Shown here: one piece after another, positions 44,901-53,765 of the stretch | Layout: each line of letters opens with the position of its first letter | Position numbering within the stretch: the first letter of the stretch is position 1 | From: Teredinibacter turnerae T7901 | Lineage (GTDB): Bacteria; Pseudomonadota; Gammaproteobacteria; Pseudomonadales; Cellvibrionaceae | Length of the DNA stretch: 64,000 bases | Reading direction: 5' to 3' | Assembly: GCF_000023025.1 (NCBI RefSeq) | Contig: NC_012997.1 | Span: forward strand, 4,585,125 to 4,649,124 | The notes under the pieces: model-generated | What the model saw: the letters and a program-made list of their open reading frames with translations, nothing else | Databases searched by the model: none | What the model was told of the DNA's origin: nothing | Program-made: the position numbers and the translations under genes

Positions 44901-46033
44901 GCGTAGCTCCCCTCTCTGGAAAGCGTAACTGTACCTATGCGAATATCACCAGCAGCCGTCAAGGCAATAGATGATCCAGCCTGAGCCTCTGCTCCCTGGA
45001 AGGTGATGTCACTCATCGAGTTTATGGTAATACCGTTGGTAGCGTTTATGCTGGCAACCAAGCCGAGCCGCTCATTAAAGCCATAGTGCGTTTGAAAACG
45101 GTGTACCAATGTTTTTTGGTAGTAGTTACCTGCAGTAATATTAATTGCGTCACTAGCGGAAAGAGTACCTGTATTCAACAGTGTGCCGCCAATATTCATA
45201 TTTAAATTGCCATCGGCAAGGAGCTTTGCGCCCTCATTAACGACCAGATTGGCAGCGGTTGCTAACATAGCATTGCGACGCATGGTGATCGAGCCGGAAA
45301 CAATATTGACGCTTTTAAACGTAGCCTGCTCGCCACTAAACGATACTTCGTGCCCTACTACCGAGTAGTCGCCTGCAAGATGGACAACAGGCACCAACAC
45401 TTCTTCACCACTGATGGTGCGTAATTCAGGCCAGATAACATCCAATCCATGGGGCGCTATATCCTCGTCGTTAAGGCGCTCTCCGAATTTCTTTGAAAAA
45501 CCGGATTTTTGTGAAAGAGCATAGGCATTGTTATACAAAGTGTCTATTTGCTGCGCTTCGGTGGAAAAATTTGTCGTTAAGAGGTGTCGCCCGGTTTGCG
45601 AATGAATTTGACTCCGCACCAAACGGCTCTGAACAAAGTTATCACCCACTCTTTTTTGTAACGGGTAGTCGGTACGTTCTTTTGGTATAAAGAATGTGAT
45701 GCTTCCGGCGATAGGTATCCAATCGGTTACCTGCTGTGAAGGCAACTTGGCAATGTTACCCCCCAGCAAACGCTGATGAAAAGTGGTAATGGTGCTGCTG
45801 GATTGCGGGCCAACCTCATCTACAATTGCATCCTTACGATAGAGATAATCCGATTCAAACACCCTCGTAAAGCTGTAGGTATTTTGCAACTCACTTTGTA
45901 TGCTTGTGTCCAAATATTCGCTTGCCAGTGACACGGTCGAGCCAAAAGAAAGCAACACGCATAAAAACATTTTTATATTTATCACGCCTCGTGCCCCGGT
46001 TTCTATAAACGTTCTGATATTTTTCGTAATCAT
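41912..46033 (-). CDS. Filamentous-haemagglutinin/CdiA-like protein with C-terminal nuclease-type toxin domain
   Basis: 1373 residues. A hydrophobic signal follows a short basic lead (residues ~20-38, INIKMFLCVLLSFGSTVSLA). Residues ~260-560 are FHA-like beta-helix repeats (LADGNLNMNIGGTLLNTGTL, ASDAINITAGNYY, DNIDLMAGGLIEVNASTL). Residues ~615-680 are an Ala/Met/Ile-rich hydrophobic stretch like CdiA pretoxin regions. The last ~130 residues (KRLDSYDPDLGEIISRKATD, SGTVIRSDKYRFELDGTELW, KILEVPD) match a C-terminal toxin domain, probably restriction-endonuclease-like, seen in RHS, FHA and LXG toxins. The expected action is secretion, then contact-dependent delivery into neighbours. It lacks an intact N-terminal TPS domain; that feature is in the upstream gene, 28 bp away. 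Confidence 0.75.
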   Translation of the reverse strand: MITKNIRTFIETGARGVINIKMFLCVLLSFGSTVSLASEYLDTSIQSELQNTYSFTRVFESDYLYRKDAIVDEVGPQSSSTITTFHQRLLGGNIAKLPSQQVTDWIPIAGSITFFIPKERTDYPLQKRVGDNFVQSRLVRSQIHSQTGRHLLTTNFSTEAQQIDTLYNNAYALSQKSGFSKKFGERLNDEDIAPHGLDVIWPELRTISGEEVLVPVVHLAGDYSVVGHEVSFSGEQATFKSVNIVSGSITMRRNAMLATAANLVVNEGAKLLADGNLNMNIGGTLLNTGTLSASDAINITAGNYYQKTLVHRFQTHYGFNERLGLVASINATNGITINSMSDITFQGAEAQAGSSIALTAAGDIRIGTVTLSREGSYAYANSSYYTSALQHVQSSLSAGDNIDLMAGGLIEVNASTLHADEGHINLLAGLGITIIDEQNQEQMVAHREYYNLTEDESAYATIAMRSVLDSGKGVRIHSAMGDITLRAADITSEEGTSVLASDGSINMLMTVENDHYSYSSIEEKLFTITNKSRGHNHETAIPNTIIGGFAAEALYGVKVQYEGKDGLTFDEQMNAFGDMEGLEWIAELRNNPDIDIDWEKIETAYEDWDESNTSLSAAAMIIIMIIVSVCTAGAGAALAATMTSSAIAAGGTTAAVLNAGFTAMMSTAAAASANATVNGGTPVEIFESGYEAVLSEDGARSMATAMVTAGAMSAINSEFFTTSEATNFNQPVYSDAGVFTGYTPTLYGQAVQAVTSAAVQSGVRVLSNGGNFDDFEDEFIPLLVTNGVNIIGANVTEQILSADLSGAAELIALTATQCLVGAASGDADEGNVDGGCAAGATASLISQLVDYVSSSDREELTLKQAEVAGWLEANISSDSLLNSDFKGLLDSGMIPPESLYYVNEFQDTTAELARLTELQVDTSRLIAALGVLVAGGSDVEVEIASGAAVVVGQGQENLSQNNVRNASFIYSLLAEQERLRVLATSRWSIESIENQDILDGIEFPADATISGAALSFLYNIKLLEDGELYISLPERLDGEGIDLGEEGYIDFANLRQVSFSEGVGEALDQFEYDLNNLINDPNITNADELRWWMEYLRVKYEEVQVITDSLEIYAGGGLVTRFGVRATDNVAGGVSGRVSDAAEYMARSRSASELVQQLDGLENAVKAVLQSELVKNRNFFKGIKSNPDLIDHWKNLYDNGIAESIRTNLDALNAVKQAELNGLDALDSLEDAFQVVNKERPSWNEIKALFKRGNDFNKKARDEEWYEFYEVHLENGKRLDSYDPDLGEIISRKATDFNVIQLPTFEKYLREFDLKYASGTVIRSDKYRFELDGTELWGSKILEVPDVNQYSYRLQEFLEMANQYNVVIRFRPE

Positions 46034-46060
46034 AATTTAGCTTCCCTACCAGGTTTAAGG

Positions 46061-49000
46061 TTACAAGGCATACAAACTAAAGGAAACGTAGTCCTTACAA
46101 TCCACATAGTAACCTGACGAACCCTCTGTAAAACTTACAGACGGCAAGGTGGTTTCGTCCAGAATGGCTGTCTCTATTGCATCACGATTAAAATATTTAA
46201 CCCGTTCACATCGGGCATATATATTATTTCCAGGGTCTTCGGCTAAGCGCTGCTCGGCGATAACATAGTAGTCCGTACCGTCTCTAGTTGTAATACCACA
46301 ATAATTACCATAGCCACCCACAAATGGTATTTTGAACTGGCCGTTAAATCGGCTATAGAAGGTAGATCGGCAATTTGCCAAATCTGCTTCGCTGGGGCGC
46401 ACCTGGAATTCCACTGTAGCACTATTGCTCCATTCGCCGCAGGTGACAGAATTGCAGGCCTTGACCTTTATGCTAAAGCTGGTATTACCGGGCGATACGG
46501 ATCTGGAAATGGTGTGTGTAGTACCAGTGGTGCTGCCACCAGTCAATAGATGGTATGTAATATTGCTTTGGTCTATGGGAGTCCACGACAGGTTGTAGGT
46601 AACTTGCCCGTCAGTCAGCGAATACGTTAGATTTAGGTCAGTTGGTACATCAGGAACTACTGAACCCATAAGCTCCTCCAACCTAAGTATTACCGAGCCT
46701 GCTTTCCTATAATAAGCTGCGGCGCGCGACTGGGCTTCTTCTAGTGACGCAGCGTTATTAGGCTGAAACTTTTCAACGTAGTCGATTTGAATGTATTCAC
46801 GATCATCCGAGATTTTATAAATCACATATTCACGAATGTAGGTACCGTATATCGAACTGTATCCTGCGAGCTCCAAGCTACCAGAATAACCCATGCCTTC
46901 GATGTATGTTTTGGCCTTGGCTGCGACTTCATTATCTGTCCATGGTAAGCCATTTATCAAATTATCACCTGCCTGCTCGTTGAGCATCGCCTGAAGGTCA
47001 TATTGTTCTGTATATGGCAAACATGTAGAGCTAATATTTCCTGTGTAATATTCAATCCTCGTACAGCGATTCACAGTAATGACAATATATTCACTAATAC
47101 CACTGGATACGACTTCCCACTTGCTAAGGTAATGGCGCTGATATACATCACCACCCACACCTGTGGGGTTGTGATAGGTCTGCTCAAATTCAACTTCAAT
47201 TCTCCGCTGCTCGACAAAGGCTTCCACGATAGCCCGTTTGGTAGCATCCTCTAGCTGATTAACCGTTTGAACAGTAAGCTCCGAAGAGATGCCATAAACG
47301 TTGCCACCAAATGAGGTAAGCGTTTCCGATTCTATGAGTGACAGATAGGTTGCAGCAGCACACCCATAAACGGCGCAGCGCACAGGCTCATAGCCCAGCA
47401 ACTGTCGTGCAGCCATAGTCAAACCCAATGAATGCAGTTTAGATTCATGAAAATGAGCATCCGACAATATTTCAACAAATGAGAATTGATTTATAAAATG
47501 AGAACTTTCCGCATTTCCCTCAATGCCGTCGCTAAAACTCAAGCTGCCGTAGGAATAAAATACACCCGGCGGCGAATAGGCAGTAAGATAGGTTTCAATT
47601 TCATTTACATTAGATCTCGAGGCCGTCGCGGTTGCTCCACCCAGATCAAAGGATTCCTTCGAATAAACCGCGAGTAACGCTTCAACTCTATACCTCTGAT
47701 TCATTAAAAGCGGTGTATTTACATCAAATGAACCCGCCTGATTCAACCCTATAATCGCCGAGGAATTCAATACGTATTCACTAGCATCCAGCTTTAACGC
47801 AGATTCCGCCAATACAGCCACACGACGCGATTTTTCCACGTCCAACGGAACACCACTACTCCAGGTTTCGCTTTCAGGCTTCGCAATTTCGTATGGATTG
47901 ATGTTTTCAAAACGCTTCGCCTTGATGTTAATTTCATTCGCGGTAATCAGGCCAGACACATTGGATTGGGTAGCGCCTGATTCGTTATTTACCGACTGAT
48001 ATACACCGTACTTATCGTTTCCTTTAAATTCTGGATCAAGATGAACAGCCAGAAGATCAGAAGGTTCATAAAGCTTGTTGGTTCTCGAGCCATTGATCAC
48101 GGTACCGTTCGTCGAGACCAGAGTGACGACATCGCCTGCTAACCTGCCACCAAAATGATTGTAAAGCGTACTACGAGTTTCGATACTCAGTCCTGTAGCA
48201 GTCACCATACCTTTGTTAGTGAACCACTCCGCTCCAATAGTTGCTGTTTGCGCATCCACTTTGGCGGATGTAGAGATATGCACCCCTGTACTAGCAAACA
48301 AGTCTGCTCTATGGGCATTTAATTCCGAGTTAATTCTCAGATCACCTTGTGCCAACACCTGAACCAGATTATCGGTACTAATGTTGCCATCCAGCACGAT
48401 ATCTCCAAAACTTTCGTTGGTGGTTTGCAGGTATACACCTTCCAGCAAAGTATTAAACTCGCCTTCGTGCATATTCGTAGCGAGCATGTCCGACTTTGTA
48501 GAGAATTCCGCCGAGCTCGCGAGCTTCACGGGGCGATTGGATATAAGGTTGATCATCGCAGCCTTCCAAGTACCGCCAATAATCTGCTCTGCGTTATAGG
48601 TTGTGCTACTGCTATTCTCTGCCAGATTTAGTTCTTCGTAATAAACCGCAGAGGAGCCCAGATAAAGGTTAATTCCTGCCACTGCGATTAGCTTGCTGCC
48701 TTGTGCACTAACGGTGTAGCCTCCATTGCTATCGGTGTTACCTCGAATATGGGTGTCTATTTCACCTTGAGCAGACAGTCGCTCTGCGATAACCTCGAGC
48801 GAATAGGCACCGCTTGTTTTGAGGCCATTAATGGACACAGTACCGCCGCTAAAGGTTGATAATTTGCCAACATCAGCCATTCCATTGGCAACAGTATTTT
48901 CGCTTGTGGCCGCAGCTAACGCTATTCTCCCGAAGTTATAAAAGCTGCAGTTGGAGCAGGAAATGGTACTTGTTACACTAGTATCACTATCAATAAACAG

Positions 49001-49345
49001 CACATCAGCTGTGGTACCCACCAGTTCGAGACTTCCCGCAATATTGATACTGGGAGATTTGATAATTATGAGCTTTGCAGGCTGGTAGTCACTGTCTTGC
49101 ATACCACCATGAATAAACCGAAGGTTTTTTCCCGATACAGAAAAATTATTGAACACATTGACAGATATTCCCGACGCATTTGCTTTTGCGAGCGTCACGT
49201 AATCGGCCTCAGCATTTGAATTAACCATGATTTTGGTACTGCTTGCATCTGCCGGAACTAACGTTGAGGCAGTCGCTACCGTACTCAGCAACGCCACTAT
49301 GCCGAAAACTCCAAACAAGCGAATAAGCTTAATACCAATATGCAT
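46061..49345 (-). CDS. TPS/haemagglutinin-like secreted protein with fibronectin type III domain
   Basis: 1094 residues; signal peptide residues 1-26 (LFGVFGIVALLSTVATA). The next ~300 residues resemble a haemagglutination-activity TPS domain and beta-helix: ISVNVFNNFSVSGKNLRFIH then SINIAGSLELVGTTADVLFI. Residues ~915-1010 are a fibronectin type III module (PDVPTDLNLTYSL then NLSWTPIDQSNITYHLLTGG). The C-terminus is Cys-containing and has no known toxin domain. It is co-transcribed upstream of the 1373-residue toxin protein. It could be the exported scaffold or adhesin half of a split TpsA/CdiA system. No TpsB/CdiB outer-membrane transporter is visible nearby, so export must use one encoded elsewhere or another route. 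Confidence 0.65.
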   Translation of the reverse strand: MHIGIKLIRLFGVFGIVALLSTVATASTLVPADASSTKIMVNSNAEADYVTLAKANASGISVNVFNNFSVSGKNLRFIHGGMQDSDYQPAKLIIIKSPSINIAGSLELVGTTADVLFIDSDTSVTSTISCSNCSFYNFGRIALAAATSENTVANGMADVGKLSTFSGGTVSINGLKTSGAYSLEVIAERLSAQGEIDTHIRGNTDSNGGYTVSAQGSKLIAVAGINLYLGSSAVYYEELNLAENSSSTTYNAEQIIGGTWKAAMINLISNRPVKLASSAEFSTKSDMLATNMHEGEFNTLLEGVYLQTTNESFGDIVLDGNISTDNLVQVLAQGDLRINSELNAHRADLFASTGVHISTSAKVDAQTATIGAEWFTNKGMVTATGLSIETRSTLYNHFGGRLAGDVVTLVSTNGTVINGSRTNKLYEPSDLLAVHLDPEFKGNDKYGVYQSVNNESGATQSNVSGLITANEINIKAKRFENINPYEIAKPESETWSSGVPLDVEKSRRVAVLAESALKLDASEYVLNSSAIIGLNQAGSFDVNTPLLMNQRYRVEALLAVYSKESFDLGGATATASRSNVNEIETYLTAYSPPGVFYSYGSLSFSDGIEGNAESSHFINQFSFVEILSDAHFHESKLHSLGLTMAARQLLGYEPVRCAVYGCAAATYLSLIESETLTSFGGNVYGISSELTVQTVNQLEDATKRAIVEAFVEQRRIEVEFEQTYHNPTGVGGDVYQRHYLSKWEVVSSGISEYIVITVNRCTRIEYYTGNISSTCLPYTEQYDLQAMLNEQAGDNLINGLPWTDNEVAAKAKTYIEGMGYSGSLELAGYSSIYGTYIREYVIYKISDDREYIQIDYVEKFQPNNAASLEEAQSRAAAYYRKAGSVILRLEELMGSVVPDVPTDLNLTYSLTDGQVTYNLSWTPIDQSNITYHLLTGGSTTGTTHTISRSVSPGNTSFSIKVKACNSVTCGEWSNSATVEFQVRPSEADLANCRSTFYSRFNGQFKIPFVGGYGNYCGITTRDGTDYYVIAEQRLAEDPGNNIYARCERVKYFNRDAIETAILDETTLPSVSFTEGSSGYYVDCKDYVSFSLYAL

Positions 49346-49534
49346 CTGTATTTTCCTGAGTTTAATGTATTAAGGATGATCGGAATAATTGATGCCTGCC
49401 ACGGCTTGCGCCGCAACTTTTTCAGGATCCTTCCGTGTTTTTTTTCGAGGCATTTTTAGGCCTTTTATCCGGATTGAGCTGGTAATGTGAACCCAATACG
49501 GGTTTAGCAGGCGCACTACGCCTGCAATAACAAC

Positions 49535-50484
49535 TTACGTTTTTGCATAAGCGACTTTGTCGCCATGACCAAATTCACCAGCGCAGGATACAAATAAATG
49601 ATGGGAATTTTTTGCCAAGCCTTTGTAACGAAATTTGGCGAAGCCAAACCGAGCTTTCATCACACCAAAGGCGTGCTCAACCCTAGCGCGAATTTTTGAC
49701 TTATTGCGGTTTTTGGCTCGCTCCGATTCACTGAACGTGACGTAACGACTCCCATTTTTGTTCATAAAATCCTTGGCCAGTGGCTCATAATCAGCAATCA
49801 CATCAAGCTTTTCGGCTTAGGCTGAATCACCCCAAACACGCGTCTCGTTTCCATGCAGCAGATCACCCAGAATGACCGAATCGTGAACATTTGCAGGCGT
49901 AGCAACAACGGAATGAATCACCTTGGTTTTGCTGTCGACCCACGATATGGGCCTTCATGCCTAAGTACTACTGATTACCTTTACCTAATTGATACATCTC
50001 TGGATCGCGCTGCGTCTTCTTGCTTTTGGTCGAACTGGGCGCATTGAGAATGCTCGCATCAACGATGGTTCCTCTGTTTACTTTCAGACAGTTTTCCTTG
50101 AGGTACTGATTGACCAGATGAAACAAACGATCCCCAAGGTTATGCGCTTCCAGCATATGGCGAAAATTACAGATCGTGGTTTCGTCGGGCGCGGGTGCTT
50201 CGGTCAATCCCCAATAACTGCCGCATGGCGCGGGAGTCGTACAGGGCCTCGTCGGCAGCTGGGTCCGACAGGTTGAACCAGTGCTGCGAAAAATAGATAC
50301 GCGACATTCGCTCAATACCAATCGGTCTTCGGCCTGCACCCTGCGGGTTGGGGTAAAACGGCTCGATGGCTTCGCACAGCTCTTTCCAGGGGATGATGGT
50401 TTCCATATCGTCCAGAAATTGTTTCTTATGGGTTTTCTTGCGAAACTTCTCAAAGCCGTCAGTGAGCGATGCTTGTTTCAGTAC
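49535..50484 (-). pseudogene. Decayed IS5-family transposase
   Basis: Three frames together rebuild one transposase. The N-terminal part includes IIPWKELCEAIEPFYPNPQG and RIYFSQHWFNLSDPAADEAL. The middle is EAPAPDETTICNFRHMLEAH, VNRGTIVDASILNAPSSTKS and KAHIVG. The C-terminal part includes [38 protein letters not shown] and [20 protein letters not shown]. At least two frameshifts (near 50210 and 49935) and in-frame stops (TAG after GKGNQ near 49972, TAA after WGDSA near 49819) make it inactive. Clear terminal inverted repeats were not found. It borders the haemagglutinin locus, consistent with an island junction. Confidence 0.85.
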
Positions 50485-51044
50485 GATCAGTTACCATGAT
50501 TTGGGTAATGCCGTATTATCGCAGAAATCGAGAATTAATCAGAATTGCCCTAAGCCAATTATTATTAACATAAATATCTTACAGAAGAAACAAAGACCTT
50601 ATTAAAGATAAACTCTATCGAATTCGATCCGCTAGTTATATATAAAAATCGCTAGAAATACACAGAACTTCAGACAAGCCGTAGGCGACAGAAGAGCTAG
50701 CATTTAGTCAAATGAAAAATTATAACCTGATACTCTCATGTAAAACCACTTAGAAAAGTAACATTTACTAAAAAACGCCGCCCTCAAGTCACACAAATCA
50801 ACTAGATGAAATTTGTACAAAAAAGACGCTTCCGCATGAAAAACTGCTCGGCAAGCCATGAGGGATTCATAGTATGGCATCAAGAATAACAATTTTCTTC
50901 GGACTATTCACTCCCCTTAAATTAAACCTCTAGCCAGGTGTTAGGCTATCTACAACCAGCTTCGGGCAAGAAATTCAATGTGGAAAAAGCAGACGATATG
51001 CCACGCATGCAAATCAGCAGATAAAGAAATCCAACGTTCCTACA
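50485..51044. other. AT-rich gap between IS remnant and urt operon
   Basis: No gene supported; a 62-codon minus-strand frame at 50704-50892 has no ribosome site or recognisable motif. No terminator for urtE was identified; its stop is at 51045. Confidence 0.4.
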
Positions 51045-51740
51045 TTACACCGTCAAAAATTTACGCACCTCGGTTTCGTTCATACTCCCAATATCGCCTG
51101 CCAGCGTCACCACGCCGCGATCCATCACCGCGTATTTATCGCCCAGATCCCGCGCGAACTCGAAATACTGTTCCACCAGAATAATCGCCATTTCTCCTTG
51201 TTGACGCAAAATTGAAATGACATTATGGATATCTTTAATGATGGATGGCTGGATGCCTTCGGTTGGCTCGTCGAGGATTAACAGGCGTGGCTGCATGACC
51301 AGCGCGCGGGCAATGGACAACTGTTGCTGCTGGCCACCGGAAAGGTCGCCGCCACGACGGCGGGTCATTTTGCGTAGCACAGGAAATAGATCGAAAATTT
51401 CGTCTTTAATTTTTCGTTCGCTGCGCGGCAAAGCGGCAAACCCGGTTTTTAAATTTTCCATGACGGTCAGTTGCGAAAAAATTTGCCGGCCCTGCGGGAC
51501 ATAGGCTATGCCCGCGCGTGCACGCTCCGCGGCAGGCAAACGTGTGATGTCTTTGTCCTCCCAGATAACGGTGCCCCCTTTGGCGGGATGCCGGCCGGTA
51601 ATGGCTTGCATCAAACTGGATTTACCTACGCCGTTGCGACCGAGAATACAGGTGATTTCACCTTTTGCTGCGTCCAGGCTCACATTGGTAAGTGCCTGGC
51701 TCGCGCCATAATACAAATCGATATTTTTTGCTGAAAGCAT
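51045..51740 (-). CDS. urtE: Urea ABC transporter ATP-binding protein UrtE
   Basis: 231 residues, LivF-like. Walker A GRNGVGKSS, signature LSGGQQQQLSIARAL, Walker B LLILDEPTEGIQP. One of the two cytoplasmic ATPases that drive high-affinity urea uptake with UrtABCD. Last gene of the urtABCDE operon, 77 bp after urtD. Confidence 0.97.
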   Translation of the reverse strand: MLSAKNIDLYYGASQALTNVSLDAAKGEITCILGRNGVGKSSLMQAITGRHPAKGGTVIWEDKDITRLPAAERARAGIAYVPQGRQIFSQLTVMENLKTGFAALPRSERKIKDEIFDLFPVLRKMTRRRGGDLSGGQQQQLSIARALVMQPRLLILDEPTEGIQPSIIKDIHNVISILRQQGEMAIILVEQYFEFARDLGDKYAVMDRGVVTLAGDIGSMNETEVRKFLTV

Positions 51741-51817
51741 TGTTATTTATTCTCCAAAGAAAAAACACAGCTCAGTCGCCAACGAAGAAGCTGTGCCTTT
51801 TTATGCCGGAAAGCATG

Positions 51818-52600
51818 TTAGCGTCCCAAATAAACCTCGATCACCCGCTGATCTGCAGAGACCTTATCCAGCGAGCCTTCCGCCAACACACTGCCCTCGT
51901 GCAGCACGGTAACTTTACTTTCCAGCGCGCGAACAAAATCCATATCGTGCTCAACGACGATCACCGAGTGGCTTTTTGCGATATCTTTAAGCAGCTTGGC
52001 GGTTTGCATGGTTTCCATATCGGTCATACCTCCTGCAGGCTCGTCGACCAGCAGGACTTCCGGTTCCTGAATAAACAGCATGCCGATTTCCAACCACTGC
52101 TTTTGCCCGTGAGATAGGTTCGCAGCGAGGTCATTGCGCTTTTCATTCAGGCCGATGAGTGTCATAACCTCGTCGACTCTCTCCGCCTGGCCCGGTTTAA
52201 TTACATTAAAAAGCGTTTGCCAGATTCCGCGATTCCCCGCGAGTGCCAACTCCAGGTTGTCCCACACGGAGAGACTCTCGATAACTGTAGGTTTTTGAAA
52301 CTTGCGCCCAATTCCCATATTGGCAATATCGGCTTCGTCGTGTCGGGTAAGATCGATATTATCTTTAAACCTAACCTCGCCCGTGTCGGGCTTGGTTTTA
52401 CCGGTGATAATATCCATCATTGTGCTTTTCCCTGCGCCGTTAGGACCGATGATTGCGCGCAGCTCGCCCGGCGCAATATCCAAGCTCAAGTTGTTGATCG
52501 CTTTAAAGCCATCAAAGGATTTGGTCACACCATTTAAATACAAAATACTTTGCACCGGCTTGCTACCGGCCGCTTGATGAATGCCCTCGGTCACGGTCAT
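51818..52600 (-). CDS. urtD: Urea ABC transporter ATP-binding protein UrtD
   Basis: 260 residues, LivG-like, with a family-typical N-terminal extension before LYLNGVTKSFDGFKAINNL. Walker A GPNGAGKST, signature LSHGQKQWLEIGM, Walker B VLLVDEPAGGM. It starts 4 bp inside the urtC end (ATGA overlap). Partner of UrtE in the ATPase dimer. Confidence 0.97.
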   Translation of the reverse strand: MTVTEGIHQAAGSKPVQSILYLNGVTKSFDGFKAINNLSLDIAPGELRAIIGPNGAGKSTMMDIITGKTKPDTGEVRFKDNIDLTRHDEADIANMGIGRKFQKPTVIESLSVWDNLELALAGNRGIWQTLFNVIKPGQAERVDEVMTLIGLNEKRNDLAANLSHGQKQWLEIGMLFIQEPEVLLVDEPAGGMTDMETMQTAKLLKDIAKSHSVIVVEHDMDFVRALESKVTVLHEGSVLAEGSLDKVSADQRVIEVYLGR

Positions 52601-53763
52601 GCGTTCACCTCCTCAGCGGATTTAGTCGAGTCATCACCTGGCCCTGAGGGCGGCGTTTTGGATTTGCGTTTCTCCATCAAGTCTTCCGCCAGGCCCACTA
52701 ATCCGCGTGGCAAAGTGGTTGTTGCAATTACAAACAGTCCACCCAGCATAAACAACCAGATTTCCGGAAAAGCTCCGGTAAAATAGGTTTTCGCATAGTT
52801 CACGACAACGGCACCAATAACCGCACCGTATAAAGTACCGCGACCGCCAAGCGCCACCCAGATGACAATTTCAATCGAATTAATGGGCGAAAATTCACCG
52901 GGATTAATAATGCCAACCTGTGGCACAAACAAAGCGCCAGCAATACCCGCCAAGGCAGCCGAAAAAACAAAGACGAACAGCTTGTAATGCTCCACGCGAT
53001 AACCGAGAAAACGTGTGCGACTCTCTGCATCGCGAATAGACAACATCACCCGGCCGAACTTACTTTGCGTAATAAACCGGCAAGCGATATACGCTAACAC
53101 CAATATGATGGCAGTAATAAAGAACAGCGTAAGTCGGGTGCCGTCGGACGATACATCGAACCCGACAATCTCCTTAAAGTCCGTCAGGCCGTTGTTGCCA
53201 CCAAAACCAAAATCATTAAGGAAGAATGCCTGCATTAATGCAAATGTCAGCGCCTGGGTGATGATCGACAAGTACACACCGGTGACGCGCGAGCGAAACG
53301 CCAGCCAGCCAAACACAAACGCGAGCAACCCTGGCACCAGCACCACCATCACCATGGCAAACCAGAACATATCAAAGCTGTGCCAGTACCAGGGTAATTT
53401 ATCCCAGTTGAGGAACACCATAAAATCAGGCAGCTCCGGGTTACCGTAAACCCCGCGATCACCGATCTGCCGCATCAGATACATACCCATGGCATATCCA
53501 CCCAGCGCGAAAAAAGCGCCGTGCCCCAGGCTTAATATACCGCAGTATCCCCACACCAGGTCCAAGGCAAGCGCTAACAGTGCATAACACAAATACTTGC
53601 CAAGCAAAGTTACCGTATAGGTAGGAATATGCAGCAGAGAGCCTTCTGGCATAACCAGGTTTAGGAAAGGCACGAGAAATGCCGCTGCCAATAAAACGGC
53701 CAACACATAGCGGCCGACCTTATCGTTCATAATTAACGTGTAAAGGACAGAATGTTTCAGCAT
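52597..53763 (-). CDS. urtC: Urea ABC transporter permease UrtC
   Basis: 388 residues from the ATG at 53761-53763 (GGAGG upstream), just after the urtB stop. LivM-like permease with about ten membrane helices. Typical blocks are LDLVWGYCGILSLGHGAFFA, YLSIITQALTFALMQAFFLN, and GVEHYKLFVFVFSAALAGIAG-like (RVEHYKLFVFVFSAALAGIA). It has the two UrtC hallmarks, a periplasmic insertion after TM3 (NPELPDFMVFLNWDKLPWYW) and a short charged C-terminal tail. Forms the membrane channel with UrtB. Confidence 0.97.
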   Translation of the reverse strand: MLKHSVLYTLIMNDKVGRYVLAVLLAAAFLVPFLNLVMPEGSLLHIPTYTVTLLGKYLCYALLALALDLVWGYCGILSLGHGAFFALGGYAMGMYLMRQIGDRGVYGNPELPDFMVFLNWDKLPWYWHSFDMFWFAMVMVVLVPGLLAFVFGWLAFRSRVTGVYLSIITQALTFALMQAFFLNDFGFGGNNGLTDFKEIVGFDVSSDGTRLTLFFITAIILVLAYIACRFITQSKFGRVMLSIRDAESRTRFLGYRVEHYKLFVFVFSAALAGIAGALFVPQVGIINPGEFSPINSIEIVIWVALGGRGTLYGAVIGAVVVNYAKTYFTGAFPEIWLFMLGGLFVIATTTLPRGLVGLAEDLMEKRKSKTPPSGPGDDSTKSAEEVNA

Positions 53764-53765
53764 GA

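Noticed and set aside
49346..49534. Short open frames between the haemagglutinin gene and the IS remnant
   Set aside because: 27-codon scale only; may be a gene-end remnant, but there is not enough to name.
50704..50892. 62-codon minus-strand frame in the gap before urtE
   Set aside because: No start signal and no family resemblance; the region is uniformly AT-rich.
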